Source: DATBGZ01 sp036557785 (lineage in GTDB: Bacteria; Actinomycetota; Actinomycetes; Mycobacteriales; Micromonosporaceae). From it: 64,000 nt of DNA. The position numbers were made by a program, and so were the translations under genes. The notes under the pieces are model-generated. The model worked only from the letters and a program-made list of their open reading frames with translations. It was not told the origin of the DNA and did not search any database. Shown here piece after piece: positions 41,287 to 49,957 of this stretch (its first letter is position 1; every line of letters begins with the position of its first letter). Location: contig DATBGZ010000082.1 in assembly GCA_036557785.1 (NCBI GenBank), positions 1-64,000 on the forward strand. The letters are read 5' to 3'.

Positions 41287-43326
41287 TTACTCGCGGACAG
41301 CGACGGCGTCGGTGCGACCCCAGCGACCGGGTAGGCCGCGCAGCACGAGCCGGTTGGTCGGCGCGGGCAGGTGCGGCCGTACGGTCAGGCCCGTCGTGGT
41401 CGGCTCCAGACCGAGCATGACCCGCATGAGCAGCAGGGGAGCACCCGAGGCCCACGCCTGCGGCGAGCAGGCGCTCGGGTACTCAACCGGCACATGAGTC
41501 ATTGCCCGCGGGTAGCCCGCGAACGCCTCGGGCAGCCGGTAGCGGAAGTGCCGGGCGGCCTCCAGCAGGGACACGCCGAGCCGGTTCGCCTCGTGCCGGC
41601 GGCCGTAGCGGGCCAGCCCGGCGGCGATGAGCGCGGTGTCGTGCGGCCACACGGTTCCGTTGTGGTAGGCGATCGGGTTGTAGACCGGCTGCCCGTCGGC
41701 GAGGGTCCGCACCCCCCAGCCCGAGAACATCGCCTCGCCCATGAGATGGCCCACCACCGACTCGACCCGGTCGTCGGCGACGATGCCGCTCCACAGCAGA
41801 TGGCCGATGTTGGAGGTGAGCGTCGGCACCGGCGCCTTCTCCCCGTCCAGGGCAAGCGCGTAGTACCCACCCTCGGGCAGCCAGAAGTCCCGGTCGAACG
41901 CGGACTTGAGCGTGGCCGCGTCCTTCTCCAACCGCTGCGCCAGCCCCTCGTCGCCCCAGACCTCACGCGCCAGCCGGGCGGTGCGGACCCGTGCATCGTA
42001 GGCGTACCCCTGGATCTCACAGCAGGCGCGGGGCAGCGCGGCGAGGCGCCCGTCCGGGTGCACGATCGAGTGGTCGGAGTCCTTCCAGCACTGGTTGGAC
42101 AGGCCGGTGCTCCGGTTGCGGCTGCGGTACTCAATGTAACCATCACCGTCGATGTCACCGTACCGCTCGATCCACTCCAGCGCGGCGCGGGCCGAGCCCT
42201 CGAGCCGCCGTACGGTCTCGACGTCGCCGGTCCAGCGTTCGTACTCGTCGAGCACCACGAGGAACAGGGGGGTCGCGTCCGCGGAGCCGAAGTAGGGCGA
42301 GTGCGGCCGTTCGCCGAAGACCGCGAGCTCACCATGGCGCAACTCGTGCAGGATCTTGCCGGGCTCGGCGTCGCGGAAGTCGTCCCAGCCCGTCGCCTGG
42401 TGCGCGCCGAGGGCGAGCAGCGTGGTGCGGGCGAGTTCGGGGGCGAACGGGATCGCCTGGTAGCTCGTGATGAGGCTGTCCCGCCCGAACAGGGCCATGA
42501 ACCACGGCAGGCCGGCGGCGGGCAGTGAGGCGTCCGGCACGGACTCCGGGTAGAAGCGCAGCGCGGCCAGGTCCACCAGGCTGCGGCGGTAGACCTGGCG
42601 CAGCTCGTGCCAGTCAGTGTCCACTTTGGGCGCTGCCGCGAGCCACTCCTCGAGGCTGGCGGGCATGTCGGGTCGGTGCATCCGTTGCGGCACCGGCTCG
42701 TCGCGGGCCGTGCCGACCGTGACCGAGACCGTCTGGGACCAGGTGCCGTGTGGCGGAACCCGGACCCGGAACGTCAACGACTGGTCGGTGAAGAAGGCGT
42801 CGGGCGCGCGGATGTAGGTCTCCCGCCGGAACTCGCCCGCGCTGCGCCCCGCCGGCGTGGACAGCTCGTCACGGACGTAGCCCAGCGTCACGCCGTGCGG
42901 CACCCGGTGTCGGTAGAACTCCCCCTGCTTGGCCAGCTCGTCCTTGACCTCGAACAGGTCGGCGAAGTCAGCATCAAAGAGTATCGTTATCTCGACGTGC
43001 ACCTCGTGCAGGCCGTGGTTGAGCAACTCCAGGTGCTCGCGCATCCCGTCAGCGACCTCGCGCCGCCGGATCAGTGACAGCGCCGGGTTCCGGTAGACCG
43101 TACCGGTGGGCTCGACGAGGTAGAAGACCGCCTCGTCGTACTCCAGCGACTCGGCGGCGAGCGCGTCCGGCTCGCGTCCGTTGAGCCGCAACTGCCACCG
43201 CGAGAGATGGCGCATGTCCCGGTAGAACAGGCCGGTGGGATCGCCGATCCGCGGGGCGACGTCGCCCATCCGGTCGCTGACGACGAAGGCGGACCCCTTG
43301 AGAATGCTGACCTGCCGGTCTCGCAC
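41287..43326 (-). CDS. Glycogen-debranching-type enzyme (amylo-alpha-1,6-glucosidase family)
   Basis: The 679-residue enzyme has an N-terminal GDE_N-type beta domain (ILKGSAFVVSDRMGDV, GLFYRDMRHLSRWQLRLNG, ITILFDADFADLFEVKD) and a C-terminal (alpha/alpha)6 barrel. Barrel motifs: LPAAGLPWFMALFGRDSLIT, DEYERWTGD, SNQCWKDSDHSIVHPDG, IQGYAYDARVRTARLA and NPIAYHNGTVWPHDTALIAAG. It acts on alpha-1,6 or related glycosidic links; the exact substrate in this actinobacterial group is unsettled. GGAGGG about 6 nt before the GTG. A close paralogue lies at 62431-64000. It is divergent from the GT4 gene at 43561. Confidence 0.88.
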   Translation of the reverse strand: MRDRQVSILKGSAFVVSDRMGDVAPRIGDPTGLFYRDMRHLSRWQLRLNGREPDALAAESLEYDEAVFYLVEPTGTVYRNPALSLIRRREVADGMREHLELLNHGLHEVHVEITILFDADFADLFEVKDELAKQGEFYRHRVPHGVTLGYVRDELSTPAGRSAGEFRRETYIRAPDAFFTDQSLTFRVRVPPHGTWSQTVSVTVGTARDEPVPQRMHRPDMPASLEEWLAAAPKVDTDWHELRQVYRRSLVDLAALRFYPESVPDASLPAAGLPWFMALFGRDSLITSYQAIPFAPELARTTLLALGAHQATGWDDFRDAEPGKILHELRHGELAVFGERPHSPYFGSADATPLFLVVLDEYERWTGDVETVRRLEGSARAALEWIERYGDIDGDGYIEYRSRNRSTGLSNQCWKDSDHSIVHPDGRLAALPRACCEIQGYAYDARVRTARLAREVWGDEGLAQRLEKDAATLKSAFDRDFWLPEGGYYALALDGEKAPVPTLTSNIGHLLWSGIVADDRVESVVGHLMGEAMFSGWGVRTLADGQPVYNPIAYHNGTVWPHDTALIAAGLARYGRRHEANRLGVSLLEAARHFRYRLPEAFAGYPRAMTHVPVEYPSACSPQAWASGAPLLLMRVMLGLEPTTTGLTVRPHLPAPTNRLVLRGLPGRWGRTDAVAVRE

Positions 43327-43417
43327 GCGTGCCCTCCGCCTCTCGGGTGTCCGCCCATGGTGCCATTCCCCTCGGCCGCGGACAACGACGGCCCCGACGC
43401 CCTCCGAACGAAGTTCA

Positions 43418-43427
43418 GTGATATCAC
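43418..43427. promoter_or_regulatory. Palindrome GTGATATCAC in the divergent gap
   Basis: A 10-bp perfect palindrome in the 234-bp gap between the debranching-type enzyme and the GT4 glycosyltransferase. A TATTTAT -10-like element for the GT4 gene lies at 43523-43529. The palindrome could serve a shared regulator. Confidence 0.3.
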
Positions 43428-43560
43428 CCGCCCGTGGGGCCGGTCCGGGTCATGATGTTCTGGGGTCCCGGCGCCGGGCCGGCCCCGGCCGCGAGCGCGA
43501 GCGTGAACGCCCCCGAACGGGCGATATTTATGCCGCGGCGAACGGAGCAAGGGGTACATC

Positions 43561-44817
43561 ATGGCGTCTGCACACGGAAACAAGGCACAATCCCCCACGC
43601 TGCCCACGGAGAGGCACGGTCCCGTACTCGCACCCGGCGACGGTCTGCCCAATCGGGCGAGGTTCGCCGGTCTTCCGGCCCCTCCGCTGCGGGCCGCCCC
43701 GGCCAGGCCGCTGCGCATCGCGATGCTCATGCCGCCCTGGTACGAAGTGCCACCCGCTGGCTACGGCGGGCTGGAGCGGGTCTGCGCCAGCCTCATCGAC
43801 GGGCTGATCGACCTCGGCCACCACGTGACGCTCTTCGGTGCGGGCACGCGCACGGGCACCCGAGCCCGGTTCGTCAGCACCGACGCTCAGTTGCAGTATC
43901 CGCGGCTGCTCGAGGCGATGCCCGAGCTCGTCCACGTGACGCGGGTCAACGAGATGCTCGCCGAGGAGCCCTTCGACATCGTGCACGACCACACCACCGT
44001 GGGTCCCATCACGGCGGGATATCGCGACATCCCGACCGTGGTCACCGTGCACAGTTGTCCGGTCGGCGAGGTCGTGTCGTATCTGTCCAGAGTGGACAAC
44101 TTGGTCTCGCTCATCGCGATCTCCCACTCGCAACGTCGGGTCGCACCCGATCTCGCCTGGCACTCGACGATCCACCATGGCATCGAGGTGCCCGGGCCGG
44201 TCAAGACCCAGCCCACCGACGGTCCCGTGTTGTGGCTCGGGCGCTTCGCCGCAGACAAGGGCCCCGACCTCGCGATCGAGGCATGCCGGAAGGCGAACCT
44301 TCCCCTGGTGCTCGCCGGGAAGGCGAACCAGAAAGACGAGTGGCAATACCTCGACGAGGTGATCCGCCCGATGCTCGGCCCGGACGTCGAGCTGGTGCTC
44401 AACGGGGGCCGGGACCGCACCGAGGCGCTCCTGTTCGATGCCCGGTCACTGTTGCTGCCGATCCGGTGGGAGGAACCCTTCGGCATGGTGATGATCGAGG
44501 CGATGGCGAAGGGCACCCCCGTGGTCGCGCTGCGCCGCGGTTCGGTCCCCGAGGTGGTGCTGCACGGCCGCACGGGCATGATCTGCTCAGACGAGGCGGA
44601 CCTGCCCGCGGCCCTGCACGAGGTGGCGAGCCTCGATCCGGGCGACTGCGCCGACCATGTGCGCTCCACGTTCTCGGTCCCGTTGATGGCCTCGCGCTAC
44701 GAGCGTGTCTACCGGCGCATCCTCGCCGAGCGGGCCGCCGATCGCAGCGTGGTCGACCGGTATGCCACACCGGCCGGCGTGGGAAGCTTCGCCACGGTCC
44801 GTCCCGCACGCCGCTGA
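43561..44817 (+). CDS. GT4-family glycosyltransferase
   Basis: The 418-residue GT-B glycosyltransferase has the N-terminal motif RIAMLMPPWYEVPPAGYGGLERV, a glycine-rich nucleotide-sugar-site loop, FDIVHDHTTVG, and the C-terminal donor domain PVLWLGRFAADKGPDLAIEA and EEPFGMVMIEAMAKGTPVVA with the E-x7-E pattern. The first 50 residues are a disordered extension. AAGGGG about 6 nt before the ATG. Divergence from a debranching-type enzyme suggests a shared role in alpha-glucan or glycoside metabolism, but this is inference; the donor and acceptor are unknown. Confidence 0.85.
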   Translation: MASAHGNKAQSPTLPTERHGPVLAPGDGLPNRARFAGLPAPPLRAAPARPLRIAMLMPPWYEVPPAGYGGLERVCASLIDGLIDLGHHVTLFGAGTRTGTRARFVSTDAQLQYPRLLEAMPELVHVTRVNEMLAEEPFDIVHDHTTVGPITAGYRDIPTVVTVHSCPVGEVVSYLSRVDNLVSLIAISHSQRRVAPDLAWHSTIHHGIEVPGPVKTQPTDGPVLWLGRFAADKGPDLAIEACRKANLPLVLAGKANQKDEWQYLDEVIRPMLGPDVELVLNGGRDRTEALLFDARSLLLPIRWEEPFGMVMIEAMAKGTPVVALRRGSVPEVVLHGRTGMICSDEADLPAALHEVASLDPGDCADHVRSTFSVPLMASRYERVYRRILAERAADRSVVDRYATPAGVGSFATVRPARR

Positions 44818-44829
44818 GGACTGCACGGG

Positions 44830-46002
44830 TCAGGGGCCGGTGGACGTCGGCTGTATCTCTACTGTGGATGGTGAGGCGTTCGCCGACGGGGATGGCGTCG
44901 CGGTCAGCTCCGGCGTCTGCGTCGGTTGCGGTGTGTCCGTCGGGGTCGGGGTGGCCGACGTGGGCCCAGTGGGCAACGTGGACTCGAACCGAGTCAATGG
45001 GCTGGTGGCCGCGATCGGGATTCGGGCCAGCGCGTCGACATCGCCGTAGAGCGTGGCCCGCAGGAACTCCAGCACGGTGGCGGTCACCACCGGGTAGGCC
45101 GGCGACGTGGGGCGCAGGTATCCGGCGTGGTCCGCGCCGAGGACCGTGAGGAACGCCTTCGGCCACGGCATCTGGTCGTGGCTGGTGCGACCGTACGCGT
45201 AGGGCACGACCTCGTCGGAGTCACCGTGCACGAACAGGACCGGGGTGGCCGACGCGTCGAACCTGCCGCCGAGGCTGGCGCCGGAAAGGACGACCGCGGC
45301 ACGGACCCGGTAGTCGCGGGCGTAGGTCAGCAGTCCGAGCGTGGTGTAGCCGCCGGCCGAATGACCCGCCGCGGCGACGCGGGTCGCGTCGATGTGGCCG
45401 AAGAGACCGTCCTGGGGGTTTGCCGCGAGGGCGAGCACCGCGCTGAGTACGGCGGAGGCGTCGGCGGGCTGGTTCAGCAGGTCGCCGGGGTCGTAGTCGG
45501 TCGCGTCGAGGCTGGTGTGCGGGTACTCGGGGGCTGCCACGACAAAGCCCGCCGCCGCGAGCGGCTCGAGGCCAGCCGCGTACAGGTCGGGGCTGCCCCG
45601 AAGTCCGTGGCTGAAGACCACGAGGGGGAAGGCACCCGGGGCGACATCCCACAGGCCGCGGGTCGTGTCCACGGCCGGAAAGAGCAGCAGCGTCGGCAAT
45701 GGACGGTCGTCGCGGCTCAGGTCGACCACGCGCCGGCCCACCAGATAGGGCTGCGCGGGCACGGGCAGTGGGGCGATCGGTGGCAGCGTTGCCAAGGTGC
45801 TCGCCGTCGCTACCGGCACGAGGGTCGGCGGTGGTGGCAAGGGGAACTGCGCGGAGGAGGACGGCTGGGGCCGCCATGTCCCCGTGGCCCCGCATCCCGC
45901 GAGTGCGATGGTCAGCATCGCCAACGCCGCCAGCACGACGGTGCACCAGGGCCGTCGCGCGGTCCGCACTGCCTGCTGCGTCACGCGCACAGTCTGCGGC
46001 AC
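44830..46002 (-). CDS. Secreted lipoprotein alpha/beta hydrolase (PAF-acetylhydrolase/cutinase-like)
   Basis: The 390-residue protein has a lipoprotein signal (lipobox LAGC, C37), a proline-rich linker, then an alpha/beta hydrolase with LVVFSHGLRGSPDLYA (oxyanion), nucleophile AAGHSAGGYTTLGLL, acid VLFVHGDSDEVVPY and His LGADHAGYLRP. The fold resembles bacterial PAF-acetylhydrolase- or PETase-like esterases. The C-terminal 50 residues are a Thr/Pro-rich tail. GTG at 46002 is used; a later GTG at 45990 is possible. It stands convergent with the GT4 gene (13-bp gap) and divergent from the Rieske gene. Confidence 0.85.
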   Translation of the reverse strand: MPQTVRVTQQAVRTARRPWCTVVLAALAMLTIALAGCGATGTWRPQPSSSAQFPLPPPPTLVPVATASTLATLPPIAPLPVPAQPYLVGRRVVDLSRDDRPLPTLLLFPAVDTTRGLWDVAPGAFPLVVFSHGLRGSPDLYAAGLEPLAAAGFVVAAPEYPHTSLDATDYDPGDLLNQPADASAVLSAVLALAANPQDGLFGHIDATRVAAAGHSAGGYTTLGLLTYARDYRVRAAVVLSGASLGGRFDASATPVLFVHGDSDEVVPYAYGRTSHDQMPWPKAFLTVLGADHAGYLRPTSPAYPVVTATVLEFLRATLYGDVDALARIPIAATSPLTRFESTLPTGPTSATPTPTDTPQPTQTPELTATPSPSANASPSTVEIQPTSTGP

Positions 46003-46103
46003 GCCAGCCGCCGCGTCACGATCCGGCGCGCACCACGGGCCTCACAGGACACGCACAGCCGATCCCCAGCCGATGATCAGTTGCGTGGTCAAGTATTAGG
46101 GTC

Positions 46104-46550
46104 ATGAGCGTGTCAGCGTCGGAGGGTGTGGGCGGGGCCGGACGGCCGCGGGGGGTAAGCCGGCGCGGTGTGCTCACCCGCGCGGCCGCGGTCGGCGTCG
46201 GGATTGTCGGTGCGGGATCGCTGGCAGCGTGCGCCTTCGACGGCGGCTCGACCGACCCGGTGTCTACCGGACCGGTCACCGTGCCGGTGGACAAGGTCCC
46301 CGTCGGTGGCGCCACGATTGTCGGCGCGGTAGTGGTGAGCCAGCCGACCGCCGGGCAGTTCAAGGCGTTCAGCGCGATCTGCACCCATGAGCAGTGCCTG
46401 GTCTCCCGGGTCCAGGGCAATGTCGTGCAGTGCCCGTGTCACCTCAGCACGTTCTCGATCACGGACGGGTCGGTCCAGGGAGGTCCGGCGCCGCGCCCGT
46501 TGCACCCCCGCGACGTCACCGTGGACGGCACGACGCTCACGGTCACCTGA
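46104..46550 (+). CDS. Tat-exported Rieske [2Fe-2S] lipoprotein
   Basis: The 148-residue protein has a twin-arginine signal (VSRRGVLTRAA, residues 18-28) and a lipobox LAAC (C43), then a Rieske domain with CTHEQC (C93, H95; C98 for the disulfide) and CPCH (C110, H113; C112 for the disulfide). These four ligands bind the cluster. It is not next to cytochrome bc genes, so it is not the bc1 Rieske subunit; small soluble Rieske lipoproteins of this type have unknown partners. It is divergent from the hydrolase; no Shine-Dalgarno sequence is near the ATG, so the mRNA may be leaderless. Confidence 0.9.
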   Translation: MSVSASEGVGGAGRPRGVSRRGVLTRAAAVGVGIVGAGSLAACAFDGGSTDPVSTGPVTVPVDKVPVGGATIVGAVVVSQPTAGQFKAFSAICTHEQCLVSRVQGNVVQCPCHLSTFSITDGSVQGGPAPRPLHPRDVTVDGTTLTVT

Positions 46551-46635
46551 CCCCCTGCCGTCGTGGCCCGCGCCCTGATCAGTCTCGGTCCATATGCCCG
46601 AGATGATGATGATTCGGGTGGGACCATGGGCCATC

Positions 46636-47424
46636 ATGAACGACCGCATCTTCGACGAGGACGACCCCTGGGCCGCGACCGAAGGCCTGCCCGAGGTCGC
46701 GGACGACGACTCGTACGCCGACAGCGTGCACGAGGAGGCCCGCGATCCGAACACGCCCAGCGTCCTTCCGCCCGACCGGGAGGACGGCCCGCTCGGCCTC
46801 GACGAGTACGGCGTGACGGGGTACCAGGGTCTGCGCGGTGAACCCTTGGCGGAGCGGCTCAACCGGGAAACGCCCGACGCCCAAGCCGATGACATGGACC
46901 CGGATCCGCGGGTTGTCGCCGACCTGGACCTCGACGAACCCGGAACCGGAACGCGGGCCGACCCGGCGCAGCGCGTCGCCGAGGACAGTCGACTGATCGC
47001 CGAAGAGGAGCCGGTCGATCCGCGGCTCGGCTCGCACATCTCCGTCTATGACCGGCCCGAGGCGGGGGTCGGTGCCTACCCGACCGTGGGCGAGATTGTC
47101 CGACCGGGTAGCGGCTACAGTTCCTACGAAACCGACGAGGTGGGCTTCGACCTGGGAGCCGGCCTCGGTGGGCTCGGTGGTGAGGAGCAGGCCATGCATG
47201 AGATCCCGCCGGACGAGGTGGATCTGGAGGAGGCGCAGGCCACCTCAGAGCCGTACGTCACGCCGGTGCGCGAGTACGTGATCCGTACCGGTGCCGAGCA
47301 GCCGTGGGACCCCGAGGATCTGGCCGTGGCCGAGGGGCGGGACCCCACCCCGCGCAACATCGAGCGGGCCCGCCGTGAGCTCGAGCAGTGGGGGCCGGCC
47401 GCCATCGAGAAGACGGTGCCGTAA
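46636..47424 (+). CDS. DUF5709-type acidic protein
   Basis: The 262-residue, highly acidic, soluble protein contains the DUF5709-like block GLDEYGVTGYQGLRGEPLAERLNRETPD, frequent in actinobacteria, and an unusual C-terminal part (YVIRTGAEQPWDPEDLAVAEGRDPTPRNIERARRELEQWG). No catalytic motif. ATG at 46636 is preferred over an in-frame ATG at 46594, because homologues begin near DDPWAA. Function unknown. Confidence 0.65.
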   Translation: MNDRIFDEDDPWAATEGLPEVADDDSYADSVHEEARDPNTPSVLPPDREDGPLGLDEYGVTGYQGLRGEPLAERLNRETPDAQADDMDPDPRVVADLDLDEPGTGTRADPAQRVAEDSRLIAEEEPVDPRLGSHISVYDRPEAGVGAYPTVGEIVRPGSGYSSYETDEVGFDLGAGLGGLGGEEQAMHEIPPDEVDLEEAQATSEPYVTPVREYVIRTGAEQPWDPEDLAVAEGRDPTPRNIERARRELEQWGPAAIEKTVP

Positions 47425-47498
47425 CCGGCTCATGCGGCGACAAGCCGTACGGGCGCGGCTCGTAGGTTTGTGGTCACGTCTTGGGTACGGTTCTGCGG

Positions 47499-48422
47499 GT
47501 GACCGCCACCGCGTCCCCTCGGGTTGTCTGCGTGCTGAACTACAAGGGCGGCGTGGGCAAGACGACGGTCGCCGCCAACCTGGCCGCTGAGATCGCCTAC
47601 CGCGGGCAGCGGGTGCTGCTCATCGACATGGACCCGCAGGCGAGTCTGACCCTGTCGTTCTACGCCGCCGACGAGTTCGCCAAGGAGTTCTCGGACGGCG
47701 GCACCCTGCTGCACTGGTTCGAGGCGGTGCTGCATGACCAGGACCCGCGGCCGCTCAGCGAGTTCGTGGTCACGCCGCCCCGGGTCAACGAGCGTCTGGC
47801 CCACAACGGCGGCCGCCTGGATCTGGTCCCGTCACATCTGGGTCTCATCGACATCGATCTGGATCTCGCCGCGTACGTCGGCGGCTCCCGCTTCGAGATC
47901 TCCGCCTCGGGCTACCTGTGGGTGCACCGCCTGCTCGCCGACGCGCTGGAGGAGCCCGCGTTCGCGGCGTACGACGTGGTGCTCATCGACTGTGCCCCGA
48001 ACTTCAACATGATCACCCGGACCGCCGTGGTGGCGAGCGAGCACGTCCTGATCCCCGCGAAGGCTGACTACCTCTCCACGCTCGGCATCGACTACCTTCG
48101 ACGCAAGCTGACCGAGCTGGTGCGCGACCTCAACGCCGTGGCGGGGGAGCAGGCCGTGGCGCCGAGCCTGCTCGGCATTGTCTTCACGATGATCCAGCAC
48201 TCCGCCGATGGACCCATCGTCTCCGTGCGTAACTACGTGACCCACACGGAGCAGTACGACATGCCCGTCTTCCGGCAGATGATCCGGGAGAGCAAGACGC
48301 TCTTCGCGACCGCAGGGGAGCGTGGCGTACCGGCGGTGCTCATGGCCGCGACCCACCCGAATGTCCACTATGAACTGGTGGAGCTCGCCACGGAGTTCCT
48401 GTCACGGATCGCCCCGGCGTGA
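47499..48422 (+). CDS. Orphan ParA-family ATPase
   Basis: The 307-residue deviant Walker ATPase has the ParA P-loop VVCVLNYKGGVGKTTVAANLA (signature Lys plus catalytic Lys), Walker A' region LLIDMDPQASLTLSFY and Walker B VVLIDCAPNFNMIT. It has no adjacent ParB with a CTP-binding domain and no parS-like repeats seen. It is followed 31 bp later by a small SAP-like protein, so the two may form a positioning or segregation pair. GTG at 47499 was chosen over TTG at 47481. Confidence 0.9.
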   Translation: MTATASPRVVCVLNYKGGVGKTTVAANLAAEIAYRGQRVLLIDMDPQASLTLSFYAADEFAKEFSDGGTLLHWFEAVLHDQDPRPLSEFVVTPPRVNERLAHNGGRLDLVPSHLGLIDIDLDLAAYVGGSRFEISASGYLWVHRLLADALEEPAFAAYDVVLIDCAPNFNMITRTAVVASEHVLIPAKADYLSTLGIDYLRRKLTELVRDLNAVAGEQAVAPSLLGIVFTMIQHSADGPIVSVRNYVTHTEQYDMPVFRQMIRESKTLFATAGERGVPAVLMAATHPNVHYELVELATEFLSRIAPA

Positions 48423-48453
48423 CCCGTCTCGAACGACTATGTAGGTTCGTACC

Positions 48454-48891
48454 ATGTCCGATTCGGCAGAGCTGACGCACGAGGTTCTGGTGCGCGTGGC
48501 GGAGTTCCTGCGCAAACTTCCGCCGGAGCAGCTCGCGGAGCTCGCCGCCGGTTCCGCCCATCTTGAGGTGGTCCCGCGAGCACCGGTCGAGGGCCCCCGT
48601 CGGACCCGGCTGCCCGTACGGGAGCCGACCCCCGCCGTCCCGATGCCGCGCCCGATCGAGCAGATCGGATCCGACCTGTCCAATCTTGCCGATCGGGCGA
48701 CCGCTGTGTCCTACCTGGACGATCTCAAGCTCAGCGTCGCGCAGCTGCGTTCGCTCGCTGCGGGGCTGGGCATCGCGATCGCCAGCAAGGCCACCAAGGT
48801 GCAGGCCCGCGACACGATCATCCAGTGGACCGTCGGTCGCCGCGCCGACGCCACGGTCCTGTCCCGTCCTTCCTCGCGTCGCCTCTTCTGA
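48454..48891 (+). CDS. Small protein with SAP/Rho-N-like domain, putative ParA partner
   Basis: The 145-residue protein has a helical N-terminus (HEVLVRVAEFLRKLPPEQLAELAAG), a proline-rich linker and a C-terminal block LKLSVAQLRSLAAGLGIAIASKATKVQARDTIIQWTVG (about 91-129), resembling SAP or Rho N-terminal domains that bind DNA or RNA. It is 31 bp downstream of parA in the same direction. Homology is judged by pattern only. It could be the DNA-binding adaptor of the orphan ParA. Confidence 0.6.
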   Translation: MSDSAELTHEVLVRVAEFLRKLPPEQLAELAAGSAHLEVVPRAPVEGPRRTRLPVREPTPAVPMPRPIEQIGSDLSNLADRATAVSYLDDLKLSVAQLRSLAAGLGIAIASKATKVQARDTIIQWTVGRRADATVLSRPSSRRLF

Positions 48892-48961
48892 GCCGGCGCA
48901 GCACGCGTGCGCGTTGCCTGCGTCACATTCGGGGGTGCCGGGTCGGTGGCCATCTAACGGC

Positions 48962-48977
48962 TTGCTAACTTTGGCAA
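48962..48977. promoter_or_regulatory. Candidate ArsR operator upstream of the hydrogenase-like operon
   Basis: TTGCTAACTTTGGCAA is an imperfect 16-bp palindrome (TTGC/GCAA arms, symmetric AA/TT inside) about 80 bp before the arsR start at 49060. ArsR-type repressors bind such sites, so it is a plausible autoregulatory operator for the whole operon. Confidence 0.45.
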
Positions 48978-49059
48978 CCCGTGAGCCCAGCTGACTTCGA
49001 CGCCCGACTGCCCAGCGCCACCACTGTGGTCGGGATCTTCCGTGGAGAAGGGAAGGGAC

Positions 49060-49386
49060 GTGGCCACACCGCTGTACCAAGCCAAGGCCGAGTTCTTCAA
49101 GGCACTCGGGCACCCCGCCCGCATCCGGGTGCTGGAGCTGCTCGCGGAGGGCGAGCGGGCGGTATCGGAGCTGCTCCCCGAGATCGGCATCGAGCCGGCA
49201 CACCTGTCGCAGCAGCTCGCGGTGCTGCGGCGGCTGAACCTCGTCACCACACGTCGAGAGGGATCGGCGGTCTTCTATTCTCTGGTGAGCCAGCGGGTGG
49301 TCGACCTCTTGCAGGCAGCGCGGCGGATCCTCACCGAGGTGATCTCGGTCCAGGTCGAGCTTCTCGAGGACCTGCGGGCCGTCTGA
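49060..49386 (+). CDS. ArsR-family regulator (Rv0081-like)
   Basis: The 108-residue protein contains LYQAKAEFFKALGHPARIRVLELLAEGERAVSELLPEIGIEPAHLSQQLAVLRRLNLVTTRREGSAVFYSL, an ArsR winged helix without metal-ligand Cys. It resembles Rv0081 of M. tuberculosis, the hypoxia-linked regulator that precedes the Rv0082-Rv0087 hydrogenlyase-like genes, and it occupies the same position here. GTG at 49060 has AAGGGA a few nt upstream. It probably controls its own operon through the palindrome at 48962. Confidence 0.92.
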   Translation: MATPLYQAKAEFFKALGHPARIRVLELLAEGERAVSELLPEIGIEPAHLSQQLAVLRRLNLVTTRREGSAVFYSLVSQRVVDLLQAARRILTEVISVQVELLEDLRAV

Positions 49387-49480
49387 CCCCCGCCCGCCGC
49401 GGTGATCGGGGTCGAAGCTGTGTGATGGAAGATCAACTCACCCAGGCCTGCCCTCGATCACCGGAACGGGCAGCGGCGTC

Positions 49481-49957
49481 ATGGGTCTGATCACCAGGAT
49501 CGTGCGGTCCGGTCGCGCGGTGGAGAAGGCACCCGAGCCGGGACCGAGCCATCCCGGCGCGCGGGCGCTCGGCGGCTCGCTGCAGATCCGCCACGTCGAC
49601 GCCGGCTCCTGCAACGGCTGCGAGATCGAGATTGGCCAGGCATTCTCACCTGTCTATGACGCCGAGCGCTTCGGAGCCCGGCTCGTCGCCTCGCCCCGGC
49701 ATGCCGACGCCATCACGGTCACTGGGCCCGTGACCGTGAACATGGCCCGTGCCCTGCGCGCCACCTACGACGCCATGCCGGAACCACGCCTGGTCATCGC
49801 GGTGGGCGACTGCGCCCGCGACTGCGGCGTCTTCAGACGCGCGCACGGTGTGCTCGGCGCCGTCGAAGATGTCGTCCCCGTCGATCTGCACGTGCCCGGT
49901 TGCCCGCCCGAGCCCGAGCAGATCGTCAGCGCCCTGCGGGGGCTGACCGGACGGTGA
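49481..49957 (+). CDS. Hydrogenase-like small subunit (HycG/NuoB-like, Rv0082-type)
   Basis: The 158-residue protein keeps the N2-type [4Fe-4S] cluster ligands: C44 and C47 in CNGCEIE, C111 in GDCARDC and C141 in VPGCPPEP. It lacks the long C-terminal extension seen in some HycG/HyfI proteins. It sits first among the membrane complex genes; the next gene overlaps it by 4 bp (GTGA). It would pass electrons at the interface with the large subunit, by analogy with NuoB. Starts ATG at 49481. Confidence 0.92.
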   Translation: MGLITRIVRSGRAVEKAPEPGPSHPGARALGGSLQIRHVDAGSCNGCEIEIGQAFSPVYDAERFGARLVASPRHADAITVTGPVTVNMARALRATYDAMPEPRLVIAVGDCARDCGVFRRAHGVLGAVEDVVPVDLHVPGCPPEPEQIVSALRGLTGR

